Below are positions 1 to 9,050 of a DNA stretch of 16,441 bases, one piece after another. Origin of the DNA: Larix sibirica (taxonomy: Eukaryota; Streptophyta; Pinopsida; Pinales; Pinaceae); the NCBI GenBank assembly GCA_004151065.3, contig NWUY0300003068.1, forward strand, positions 1 to 16,441, written 5' to 3'. The translations under genes were made by a program, and so were the position numbers. The notes beneath the pieces were generated by a model, which saw only the letters and a list, made by a program, of their open reading frames with translations, searched no databases and had not been told where the DNA came from. Each line of letters opens with the position of its first letter. Position 1 is the stretch's first letter.

Positions 1-56
1 TGTGAAATGGAATGTAATGTTGATATTTTCTATCTTAGCATATTGAATCTTAATAG

Positions 57-1237
57 GCAATACCAACTCAGAATACCACACAAAACACAATAGCAGGGGT
101 AGATCCCACCTTGCATATTTCTGTCTTCCATGGAGCGGGAACAAATGATCCAGACTAGCATTTTTTTGTTTGTGAGGAAATATGGAAAGTAAAGCAAGTC
201 TAGGATGAGGCTACAAATATCATGCAACTGGTAACTACATTCAGAGATCGCACGTTGACCTGGTATATTAAGTATCAAACTACTACACAAGCCATAATGT
301 TGGACAACATCAAACAATCCTTGTTAAAGGAGTTCAAGAAACCAAAATCCGAGTCACAATGCATTACATAATTGAAAGAGATTAGGAATTTGGAAAATGA
401 ATTAGTCTGGGACTTTGATCAGAGGTTGAAAGTGTTGATGAATAGGCTAAGATTCCAGATTCCATACGAGCAACATAAGGAGTGGTTCATTGTAAGACTA
501 TTACCACATATACATTGCCCCTTGACGCAACAAAAAATTACATTCATTCAAACATGCTAGAGCTTTCCATGAAGCTATAAGAATCCTCTGTAGGAGAGAA
601 TGATGTAGGGATGGATCAAGTTAATTCGCAACTAGCAGTGTTGATGATCCAATTGCAAGAGATTTTTAAAGGGAAGGAAAATAGCGAAGAGATATGGTGT
701 ACAACCTACAAAAAGGAAGGCCATCATAAGAATGAGTGTCCATCTTACAGGGAGTATTTGGCTACGAGAGATCCAAATCCATTTTCATTAGGAGGAGGGG
801 TATGGTGCAAGATATGTAGAAGGAATCATTCCCCCACTGTTTGTCCCTTGCTACAGAAGTATGTGAGCACTCCCAAAAGTTTTTTTTGCAATTTTTGTAA
901 ATATGTAAGAAATTATGAGAAGGATTGTTGTGCATTAGATCTCATGAGAGAGTGCACTTCAGATGCATATAGATTCGAAGGGGAAGCTGGGATGGAAGGT
1001 TCGACACAACAAAATAACACTCCAAGGGAATACAATCAAGGAGGACGAGGAGGATTCAGAGGTTGAGGAAGATGAGGATTTGGTAGGGCTAAAGGACCCA
1101 TTATCTACTACATATGTTTCCAATAGAAACATTTTGCGTGGGATTGTCAGAACTCATGTATGACATGCATATACTGCAGACAGTTGGACCATGTGATGGA
1201 AGATTGTCCAATGCGGGTCGCGAAATGACTAGAGAAA
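57..1237 (+). pseudogene. gag: gag remnant (capsid and nucleocapsid)
   Basis: Gag packages the element's RNA into virus-like particles. The capsid part reads in one frame from 57 to about 550. It has the retrotransposon gag pattern: an FHG-like start, then LTWY around 265-276, then a region of short helices. A one-frame slip near 545-556 moves to the frame of 556-1237, which carries the zinc-knuckle nucleocapsid and an RGG-type stretch at about 1037-1092. In-frame stops at 156 (TAG), 201 (TAG), 369 (TAA) and 578 (TAA) all fall where Gln fits the context, and TGA codons at 1064 and 1073 lie in the Arg/Gly-rich stretch. No genuine start codon can be chosen, because the frame is closed by stops just upstream of 57 and the true N-terminus may lie outside the window. 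Pol should follow directly, but an approximately 2-kb block intervenes. Confidence 0.85.
698..1207 (+). other. Five CCHC-type zinc knuckles in gag, four degraded
   Basis: Five knuckle-like motifs lie in one frame. Knuckle 1 (698-739) has Tyr for the second Cys. Knuckle 2 (806-844) has all four ligands but is one residue short between the second Cys and the His. Knuckle 3 (887-928) has Asn for His. Knuckle 4 (1109-1147) has Tyr for the first Cys and an internal TAG. Knuckle 5 (1166-1207, CIYCRQLDHVMEDC) is intact CX2CX4HX4C. In living elements these bind zinc and RNA. The RGG-like stretch lies between knuckles 3 and 4. Confidence 0.8.
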
Positions 1238-1570
1238 AAGAACAAGATGTAATACCTCAATGTTTAAGCCTCGAGCATATGTAAGTATTATTTGTTTTGT
1301 TATTGTAGCACAAGGTGTCAGGAAGATGGTTTAAGAAATTATTATTATTAATAAATTAACTAGCTCAACATGGACAATAACGAGAATGGGGGGGCCATGG
1401 TTTCCACATGTGAGGGGGGACAAGGACTATGAGTTATTGGTCACCCAAAATTTATACTTTGGATCCTATTCTTGATTATTTTGGCCTATGGATATGATAT
1501 TATGCTTCTTTCATTGGTTGGTGGTTCCCACTTTCACTAGAGCGGCCTATTCCTACTTTCTAGGGGTTGT

Positions 1571-1612
1571 AAGCTATATTTTAGCTTCCACAAGCTATAA
1601 TTTAGCTTCCAC
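1571..1612. repeat. 21-bp tandem duplication
   Basis: Two adjacent 21-bp copies, 1571-1591 and 1592-1612, differ at one base (AAGCTATA[T/A]TTTAGCTTCCAC). Probably a local slippage duplication inside the unassigned block. Confidence 0.85.
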
Positions 1613-2543
1613 CTCCACATGTGCACCCCACTCCTCTATTCATGAAATATACTCCCTATTTTTGTGCTTACAGGTTATTTATGACCCTATTGGAACCACT
1701 CTCTCACCTCACATGACTAATGCACCCTCCTTGTGCTCTTCTTAGCCTCCACTCCTTAATTTTTGGTAACTCCTCCTCATGGTGCTAATCCGGGGAAGGG
1801 AATCTCCTAAACTAAGCCACCACTCCACGAATTTGAGTTAGTCTCCATGATGAAGCATAACCAAACCTCAACAAATTTGTGTTGGTCTTCTTGGGTTCAA
1901 ATTTCACTCCTTGAGATATATTTATACATGTGTTATCCCTTTTTTGTGCTAGTTGGTTGGATGGAGCTCATTGTGACTTTTGTGTAAAGAGATTATGTGT
2001 TTGAGAGTGATCTTGTCGAAGATTTTCTGGTTTTTTTCCTTTGCTTCCTCATAGTCCATTGTTTGTCCCTGATCTCATCCCGTAAATCCTTGGATGAGGT
2101 GGTGATGTCCCGAGGGACTTGTGTAGTGAAGGGAGTCTCATCTCACTAGGTAGGGTAAATGGAGGGAAATTATATGGTGAGGAAATGAGTTGTGGCTTCT
2201 CTAGTTGATTACTTAGATATGGGATTGAGATTACCTCTACTTGTGGATCCATGGCCTTATCTCGGCGGTGGATGTCATGCTGAGAGATGTATGAGCATGG
2301 CATGTCTAAGGTTGGGTGGAGCGTTGTCCTATTGTAACCAGTTGCACTTCATAAGATAAGTATATTGTTATGTGTTTATTTATTTTATTTTATGTTGTTT
2401 ATGTGCTCGTGGAGAATGATTTTTTCTCTATTTTTGTTTATGCTTATCATGTCAGGAATTGGATACTAGATGGATGGCCTTCATGCATTATAAATATGAT
2501 TTGTTATGAACCTTATCTATCTTCTCTATTCTCTCATGGTTAG

Positions 2544-2850
2544 ATGGTTGTAAGATGGCAGCCTTTATTTCTAATTTTTCTCATGGTTAAATGGTTGTAG
2601 ATGGCAACCTTGAAACCTGATTTATTATGTGCTTAGATGGTTGTAGGTGGCATCCATGAAATTTGATTTTTTTACTAGTGTATAATGGTTGTAGGTGGTA
2701 GCCATGAGATATGATTTTGATGGTTGTAGGTGGCAACATGTGTCTCTCATTTTGTTATGGTTTATTTTGCTGTAGATGGAATCCCGTGTCTCTGATTCTG
2801 ATATGGTTTATGTGGATGTTGATGGCATCTTGTAGATGAAATCTTAATGT
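2544..2850. repeat. Imperfect tandem repeat, about 46-48-bp period
   Basis: The core ATGGTTGTAGRTGGCANCC recurs with starts at 2544, 2591, 2637, 2685 and 2720, giving spacings of 47, 46, 48 and 35 bp. Two more degenerate copies follow around 2757 and 2803 (ATGGTTTA...GATGGNATC). The segments between cores are AT-rich and diverged, so this is an old minisatellite-like array within the unassigned block. It could be part of an LTR. Confidence 0.8.
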
Positions 2851-2958
2851 TGTTATTACTTATTATCTAACCATACAATCATCATACACATAATAGAATT
2901 AATAAGATATCCTCATATCAAAGACAATTGAAATACAATTGGATGATAACAATAACAG

Positions 2959-3002
2959 TTGAATACTTACAATCGACTACTTGAATACTTACAATTGTCT
3001 AC
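2959..3002. repeat. 22-bp tandem duplication
   Basis: Two adjacent copies beginning TTGAATACTTACAAT, at 2959-2980 and 2981-3002, differ at a few positions near their 3' ends. Local duplication in AT-rich sequence. Confidence 0.7.
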
Positions 3003-3404
3003 AATCATGCTTTTCAATAGCATTGCAATCCAGAAATTACAATCAAATACATGATCTAAACATATTTTCTTATCCATTATAAGAATATTGGAAATACCAA
3101 CTATCGTGCTTTACTCATAAACATTCAATATTAAAAATACAACATATTTAAAATCACGGCATGTGCATTGGGGAAATATTATGCTTTGGAGTTCTTGCAT
3201 TTCATTTAAAGGGGTTGAATGTTTTATTTTATTGGATTTTTGGCATGCTGGCCTAGCCTTAGTTACCCTTATTTCATTGTGTATTACCTTGAATCAACCT
3301 TTCCATTGGGTTTCCTGGTGTCTCTAGCCTTGGTTTCGGGGTTGGACACACCACACCAGAATTGGAACCAAAACCAAAAGTGGAACTAGAACTAGATCCA
3401 TAAT

Positions 3405-4370
3405 TAGAATGTGCAGATGATTGCAGTAGAGGAGCACGATGACCAACCCATGATAGTAGTAGTTATGCACAGAGGAGATATAACTCGAGCAGATGCAACA
3501 TATCCCAGAATTCATACTGAGAAATAGGTAAGAGAATATGCAAATCCCAACACGATGTTTGATTCCCGAAGAGAGAAGGACACATACCAAAAAGAAAGGA
3601 CAAAGCTAATAGGATGTGGAACATCGACGTAGCAGACTATGTATGACAAACCACCTGTGTATGAAATACCTACAATTTATGATTATTCAATTCCAAAAAT
3701 ACCAGTTGAGAAGACATGTACGTTGAAAAGCTTCTTAAAAGTTGTTTGGAACTGATAAAGGTTGAGACTGCATTGAATATGCTGCATAGGATAATCAATT
3801 AGTGTGTGTAAGATAAATAGATCCTTGTCATACATCGAACAGTTAATCAAGTACAACACATGAAGATGTCGAAAAGGGAATTCTGACTTAGTGCATAGAT
3901 CAAGGATTATGACATGGACTTCATCATTTTAGATCTGGGATATGATGTGAATGTTCTTCCAAAGCAGACTTAGGAATTGATGGGTAAACCCAAGTTAATT
4001 TGGTCACCAATTCAGTTGAGACTAAAAACTAAACACAAAATTGTTTCAACCAGAAGGTTGACAGGAGTGCAAGTTGATATTGATGGAGTGCGCAATACAA
4101 CAAACTTCAAAGTTATTGAGATAGTGTATGATTGTAAACCATATCTAGCATTGTTGGGAATTGATTAGGAATTTTCCAACCAAGCTATCATTGATCTGAA
4201 AAAGAGGCAGATGATATTTGAAGGAGAAAACTTAAGAGTTATTGTACCATTGGATACTATAGAAGGAAGATGATATGTGAAAATAGTCAGAAACAGAGAA
4301 TTGGAGAACTTCTACAATGTGATTACATAGATGGATGACTATGTGAATCCTACTACCGGTGGTGTACTGA
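3405..4370 (+). pseudogene. pol: pol remnant: linker and aspartic protease
   Basis: The protease cuts the Gag-Pol polyprotein inside the particle. An open-like frame with Gln-type TAG stops (for example at 3525) leads from about 3405 into a second frame near 3750. The protease core has the active-site region LDLGYDVNVLP just upstream of a TAG at 3971 (Trp expected), and the C-terminal ALLGID at about 4148-4165, followed by a TAG at 4166 where Trp is expected. The catalytic triad reads D-L-G instead of the usual D-S/T-G. Flanking segments LMGKPKL and KKRQMIFE fit retrotransposon proteases of this kind. The frame continues into the gag-like segment, so protease and RT were one polyprotein. Dead because of multiple stops. 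Confidence 0.8.
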
Positions 4371-5130
4371 GCCAACGTAGTATTAGTTCCTGCGCGTCAA
4401 ATTCAAAAGAATCCCTAGAATATTGGCAGTAGAGGATGCATGAAATATCTACAAGGAGATGTGTGCATATCACTTATGCATTGCGTTGGATTGGAACTGA
4501 GGTATGTGACCCACCAAGGTACCATGGACTTACTAAGGTAGATTCTTTTGTAAAAGCATTTGAGGTGTAGATACTAGAGAAAGAAATATTGTTAGCATTA
4601 GATGTCATGCTGAAAGCAACCCCTTTGAGATGGTGGGCTGCTCATAAGGGGAAAATGAGTGGTTGGCAGCAGTGCAGAAGACTATTACAAGTTAGGTTTG
4701 GGACTGAGTATACTGCCAGAAGCATACGGGTTTGAGTTGTCCATCAAAACATATTGTACAGTGCATCACGGCATGAAGTGTAGTGCCAAAGCAGGAGTGG
4801 ACACACTTTTTTGTACACACACTAGACACAATCCCAAAGAATTGGTACATAGAGCCGGAAATGCACAGAGGCACATCAGACTGGGAGGAGATGATGTGAA
4901 ATTTCAAGATAACATGCATTTTTAAGGATGAGGCCCCTTCGGTTGATGCAATGTTGCAGACTATCAAGGAAAATATTCTTGCACCAAAAGACTCGATAGG
5001 GGCATTACCCATATGAAGTGCACATAAATAATATACGACTATTGAGGAGCTTTTGAAATGCTATAAAGTTGTTGAAGAAGATTATGAGGATGGTGACCCA
5101 AAAAAGGTGTGAAATACTAGAGACCGAGGG
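4371..5130 (+). pseudogene. pol remnant: gag-like segment between protease and RT
   Basis: Downstream of the protease, in the same frame, comes a segment with YHGL, then ATPLRWWAAHKGKMSGW and CRRLLQVRFG (about 4529-4705). This is the pattern of the retrotransposon gag (capsid) domain: A..W followed by a W and a hydrophobic-F tail. After a frame change around 4735 it continues with HTLDTIPKNWY (about 4816-4848) and DWEEMM, up to an acidic stretch near 5070-5100. Stops include TAG at Gln-like sites near 4430 and 4568, and TGA where CGA (Arg) fits, for example near 4900. A second gag-like domain inside pol is unusual in general. I believe it is a standing feature of this plant family and not a rearrangement here, but that comes from memory and was not searched. 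Confidence 0.6.
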
Positions 5131-5969
5131 AGAGCACACATTAGAAGGGATAGAGCTTGGATATGCTGATTATGAAAATCCATTGAAGACCTGCAAGGTT
5201 AATATTGGTACATAAGATAATCTCAAGTTTGCAAACATTGGTGATTATTGGGATGAAGAAACTATAGAAAAGATTGCTAATATACTGTGTGAATATCAAT
5301 ATATGTTCCCATCTAATTTTTTCAGAAATGAAGGGGATTGCTAGAGAGCTAGGAGATATGAAGATACATTTGAAGCCTGATTCTAAACCAATGAAGCAGA
5401 GACCATACCACCTGAAGCTGGTATATAAGGAGAAAGTAAAGGATAAGATAGACTGGATGCTAGAAGCTAGGATTATAGAGCTTGTTTAAGAATCAATATG
5501 GATCACTCCAATGGTGGTCCAAGATAAGAAGACATGAGTAATACGAATATGTGTGGATTTGCACAAGTTAAATGATGCATGTATGCATGAATTGTTCCCT
5601 ACTCCATTCACATATGAAGTGCTAGAGAATGTAGGAGGACAAGAAGCTTATTCATTTACTAATTTGTTTTCTAGGTACCACTAGATAAATTTTGCAAAAG
5701 AAGATAGGCATAAGACAACCTTTGCGATAGAGTGGGGATGTTACCAATATACCATGATATCATTTCGGTTGAAGAATGCACCAGCATTATTTTCTCAAGT
5801 GGTTGTCACAACATTTAAGGAGTTTATTCACAAACTTTTAGAAGTATATCTAGATGATTAGACAATATTCATTCTACTAAAGAACCATATTGAATTTCTA
5901 CACTTGATGTTAAATAGATGTAGACAGTCCCATATATCCTTGAATTTGAAGAAGTGCATATTTTGCGCA
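5131..5969 (+). pseudogene. pol: Reverse transcriptase remnant, N-terminal and palm part
   Basis: RT copies the element RNA into DNA. A linker (about 5177-5318) precedes a one-base slip in a T-run near 5318, after which the RT frame is fairly continuous. Recognisable motifs are EMKGIARELGDMKI, KQRPY and IDWMLEARIIE before a TAA near 5487; IRICVDLHKLNDA (5540-5580), containing the first catalytic Asp region; YSFTNLFSRYH with a TAG where Gln is expected; KTTFAIEWG; FRLKNAPALFS; and the catalytic box YLDD at 5847-5858, immediately followed by TAG at 5859 in place of the usual Trp. The frame reaches KKCIFCA at 5949-5969 and is then cut by the nested LTR element. It resumes in the same frame at 9054. 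Confidence 0.92.
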
Positions 5970-5970
5970 T

Positions 5971-6200
5971 TGTTGGTGGGGCCTTTAGGCCTTGTAATAA
6001 TCTTAATGTAAATTGTATACGCTAATGAATGGTTCGTTGGAGTGGGTATAACCTCTCCAACCAGATTCCCTACGTATAAATATACCTTTCAAAGATAAAT
6101 AAGATAGTTGAATGTTCGAGTCTATTCTTGTTCTTATTGAGGGTTATCGTGTGTGCTATAATCCCTGTTGAATGTTGTGTTGAAGTTCCTAAATACAACA
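5971..6200 (+). repeat. 5' LTR of nested element
   Basis: 230 bp, TGTTGG...ACAACA. It aligns without gaps to 8820-9049. A TATA-like box lies at 6075-6082. The LTR carries promoter and polyadenylation signals and defines the left end of the element. Confidence 0.93.
6075..6082 (+). promoter_or_regulatory. TATA box in 5' LTR
   Basis: TATAAATA, conserved at the same position in the 3' LTR (8924-8931). It is the likely core promoter driving the nested element's RNA, which would start a few tens of bases downstream. Confidence 0.6.
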
Positions 6201-6202
6201 TC

Positions 6203-6216
6203 TAGCGCCGTTGCCG
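6203..6216 (+). other. Primer-binding site, tRNA-Asp-like
   Basis: TAGCGCCGTTGCCG begins 3 bp after the 5' LTR. It matches the complement of the 3' end of plant tRNA-Asp (TGGCGCCGTTGCCG) at 13 of 14 bases. The tRNA sequence is from general knowledge. Such a primer is typical of Tat/Athila-type gypsy elements, which hints at the autonomous partner. Confidence 0.75.
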
Positions 6217-8802
6217 TCTTCTTCTGGTCTAGGTGACAACAGAAACAGAGGGAGCCGGTTCGAACTTGCATGAGATGAAGAACCTGCAAAGTCGAAAAGA
6301 TTAAGATCGTGGAATAAAATAATAAGGCTGATCATGAGTCTAGTGGAAAGCCCGCTTAAAGAATCAAATGATCGACGCTGCATATAATTGATGATCGCTA
6401 CTATGTTGGTAAGTTAATGAGATGCATATAACTTATATATTATATAGATGATACTTGGAACAACCCGTCTATCTTACCAGTTAAAGAAGGAAGACATTGG
6501 TCTCTGCCAACATTGAGCATTCCAAGGTCATGAAGATTACGCCTCTGTGGGTTTAATCAAGAAATATTATGCTAGAAAGAGTAAAGACTTCCCATAGAAG
6601 CCGATTGACTAGAAATCTGCTTGCCATTTCCAAAGAAGATGTCGACCAGAAATCTAATTTTAAGTTTGTTCGAAGCTGTGGACGCTTGAATATTTCGACC
6701 GAGACAACCTGACAACAATGTGAATATTTCAACCGTCGTTGTCTTCCCATTGATGAGCCTCGTCGACTAAATCCATCGATTAGCCACCGAACAACAAAAT
6801 TTGATGACCAAGACTTTCTAGGATCCATCTACCAACATTCGTTGACAAAGTTGAAGGCAGAAAGATCAAAGAATCCATAAGAAGAATGTTGTACCAATAC
6901 TATTGTCTGTCCGTGGAAGATATGGTGAGATCAATAGCCTGCACCTACAAGAGGAAGGAACGTTAAAAATTTCAAGATGTTGCTCGGAGTCATGTGACCA
7001 TTGAATCGATCGAGAAGAGAATTGAACAACATATGACTATTCTTGTCGATCTGTGCAACCACCTTCAAAGAAGTGACTGATCATCGACCATCTGTCCCTC
7101 AAGAAAACCTATCGCCAGCTGATTGGTTTCATGAATGAAGAGAAAATTCAAGAGAAATGATCTAATGGTCCACCGGACTATTTTCAACCATGCATACTGG
7201 TCTACTCGGTCGAACATTGACTAATGTAGTTGGCATTCAACTGGTGTAGTCGATACATTGATCACGTACGACCATTGATGGATCCATTTTCTAGTTGATT
7301 GACTTATTGACAAAGTTATCGATTTGGACGGTTGAAAACAGTTGGTCAATTTGCATATTCAAGGAAGAACACTATGATCAAAGTTTCCATGCTGACTAGT
7401 CTTTCTGGAACCATTGCTCAAAAGAACCTGTAGGGAGCCTAACGATCTACGCAGCTTTGTATTTGACTAACTATCAATGATTTTCTTGAAATGACCAATT
7501 GGAGTGATGGACCACATGCCTATCAAAATAATTCAGTTGACTGAGCGTTGTTGTTGATAAAGACCAATCATAGGACAGACCCATCACCTGAATGAGAGAT
7601 TGGTTGATTGGGGTGGCCTAATGGAGCATTATTGATCAAGGTAGAACATGTAGTAGTCGTCTATCAGATATTTTTAAAATTATGACGGAAAAAGCATCAA
7701 GACCCTCCTTTCACTTTTTAGTAAGTCATGGTACCTGTTTGTTTGAAAAACTTGGATGGTTGCTATAATCTATAGAGTCGACTTGGAATTTTTGTAAATA
7801 TGGAGGTACTTGATGTCTCATTTACGTCGATGATATGGTCGTCATTAAGTAAATTGGTCGATGTTATTCTTTGATCGAATGTAAAATGTAGGCAAGCCCT
7901 TATTTATTTGTTATGGTCGACATTGATGTTTGGATTGATGGTCGATGTTACATGGTTGTTTTGGTTGATAGTTAGTAATTTCCCCTCCATATGGTCGATG
8001 TTAGACTGGGTTGGGCACTGAAAATTGGTCGGTTGGTCAATATTTTCTAAATGGTCGACCATTACAATATGGTCGATGATCAAGTCGTCGAATCTAATTT
8101 TATTATCGTCGATCTTTAGTTTTGGTCGAAAATTCATTATTGATATGTATGGTGGGTCCTCATTAATGTAAATAGAGTCATTTGTCAATTTGGCTGAGTC
8201 ATTAGTTACTGTGAATCCATTAAAATTTTTGAACTTATGAGGGGGTGAAGCATGAGTCTTGTCTAGGCAAGTGATACCCTCAACTTTGTAACTCATTCGG
8301 TCTCTAGACGACTTTTATCAGTCGAGTCGAGTCAAGTCAATCAGCCACATCCAATATCTAGCAGTCGGTATCGACCACAAGCAGCGACACATTTACAAAC
8401 TTGCAGGAAGCCTCACGACAGAGGAAGTCAACAATGACCACATTCAAGCAGAAAGTCCAATAACACTTGTAGGAAATTTAAAATCCTCACAAGCAAGCAA
8501 AGGCATCAATGAACATTCAAGCAGAAGACATCAAACAAACAAACAGAAAATAACTTAATGATAAAGATGACGACAAAAGTCCCCCGATGCTGAAATACAG
8601 AAGCATCTGTTGAGTGTGATTTCAGAAGTTTGAAGGCAGTTACTGAGATGGTGTAAAGGTAGAGCATGGAATCCCTCGTAGTTCCTGGACCGATGGAGAT
8701 GAATTCCGGCAAGAAGGTGAAAGGGTGAGGCTCGATTTACCACTACCAGTTTGTTGATGAAGGATAAAGAAATCACAACTTATGGTTGTTCCTACTTTCT
8801 TC
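6217..8802. other. Internal region of nested element, no recognisable gag-pol
   Basis: About 2.6 kb between primer-binding site and purine tract. I see no zinc knuckle, protease, YxDD or integrase motif in any frame. A + strand stretch at 6841-7080 is open except for one TAA and reads as charged, helix-like protein, possibly a remnant of a gag-type ORF, but I cannot assign it. The segment 7837-8128 is crowded with GGTCG words. A minus-strand open frame covers 7904-8296 (130 codons). This region has visibly more CpG than the surrounding host element, as expected of a younger insertion. It resembles large non-autonomous derivatives (LARD-like) in organisation only. Confidence 0.6.
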
Positions 8803-8816
8803 GGGACGAAGAAAGG
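8803..8816 (+). other. Purine-rich tract before 3' LTR
   Basis: GGGACGAAGAAAGG, with one pyrimidine, ends 3 bp before the 3' LTR. It is in the right place for the plus-strand primer of reverse transcription. Confidence 0.55.
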
Positions 8817-8819
8817 CTT

Positions 8820-9049
8820 TGTTGGTGGGGCCTTTAGGCCTTGTAATAATCTTAATATAAATTGTATACGCCAATGAATAGTTCATTGGAGTGGGTGTAA
8901 CCACTCCAACCAAATTCCCTATGTATAAATATAGCTTTCAAAGATGAATAAGACAGTTGAACGTTCGACTCCATTCTTGTTCTTATTGAGGGTTATCGTG
9001 TGTGCTATAATCCATGTTGAATGTTGTGCTAAAGTTCCTGAATACAAAA
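8820..9049 (+). repeat. 3' LTR of nested element
   Basis: 230 bp, gap-free alignment to 5971-6200 with 19 differences. The terminal ACAACA of the 5' copy is ACAAAA here, so the canonical CA end has mutated. The TATA-like box is retained at 8924-8931. Confidence 0.93.
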
Positions 9050-9050
9050 A

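Larger units (their letters stand above)
1290..3400. other. Unassigned block interrupting gag-pol; possible old insertion or solo LTR
   Basis: After the last gag zinc knuckle, coding similarity stops near 1290 and returns only near 3405 with the protease-side frame. The block between has no recognisable protein on either strand. It contains a G-run at 1388-1394, a second G-run in the early part, a 21-bp tandem duplication, AT-rich stretches with TATA-like sequence near 1915-1925, a 46-48-bp tandem repeat, and a 22-bp duplication. An old solo LTR or other non-coding insertion would fit, but I could not define termini or a target-site duplication. Short open stretches such as the minus-strand one at 2049-2303 resemble nothing I know and are probably chance. 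Confidence 0.45.
5971..9049 (+). mobile_element. Nested LTR retrotransposon, probably non-autonomous
   Basis: Two direct repeats of 230 bp bound this 3079-bp unit, and each begins TGTTGG. The 5' copy is followed by a tRNA-Asp-like primer-binding site, and the 3' copy is preceded by a short purine-rich tract. The unit is inserted inside RT codons of the large element, and host coding resumes in the same frame beyond it. Flanks are GCGCA (5965-5969) and GCGCC (9051-9055), an imperfect candidate 5-bp target duplication. By manual alignment the LTRs differ at 19 of 230 sites (14 transitions, 5 transversions, no gaps), so the insertion is not recent but is younger than the host element. No gag, protease, RT or integrase motifs are visible inside, so it would depend on enzymes supplied in trans. 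Confidence 0.93.

Noticed and set aside
2049-2303. 84-codon minus-strand open frame
   Set aside because: No motif, no homology I recognise, and it lies in the unassigned block. Length is compatible with chance.
4692-5012. 106-codon minus-strand and overlapping + strand (4659-4925) open frames
   Set aside because: They are shadows of the pol remnant, whose true frames carry the recognisable gag-like and IPKNW motifs.
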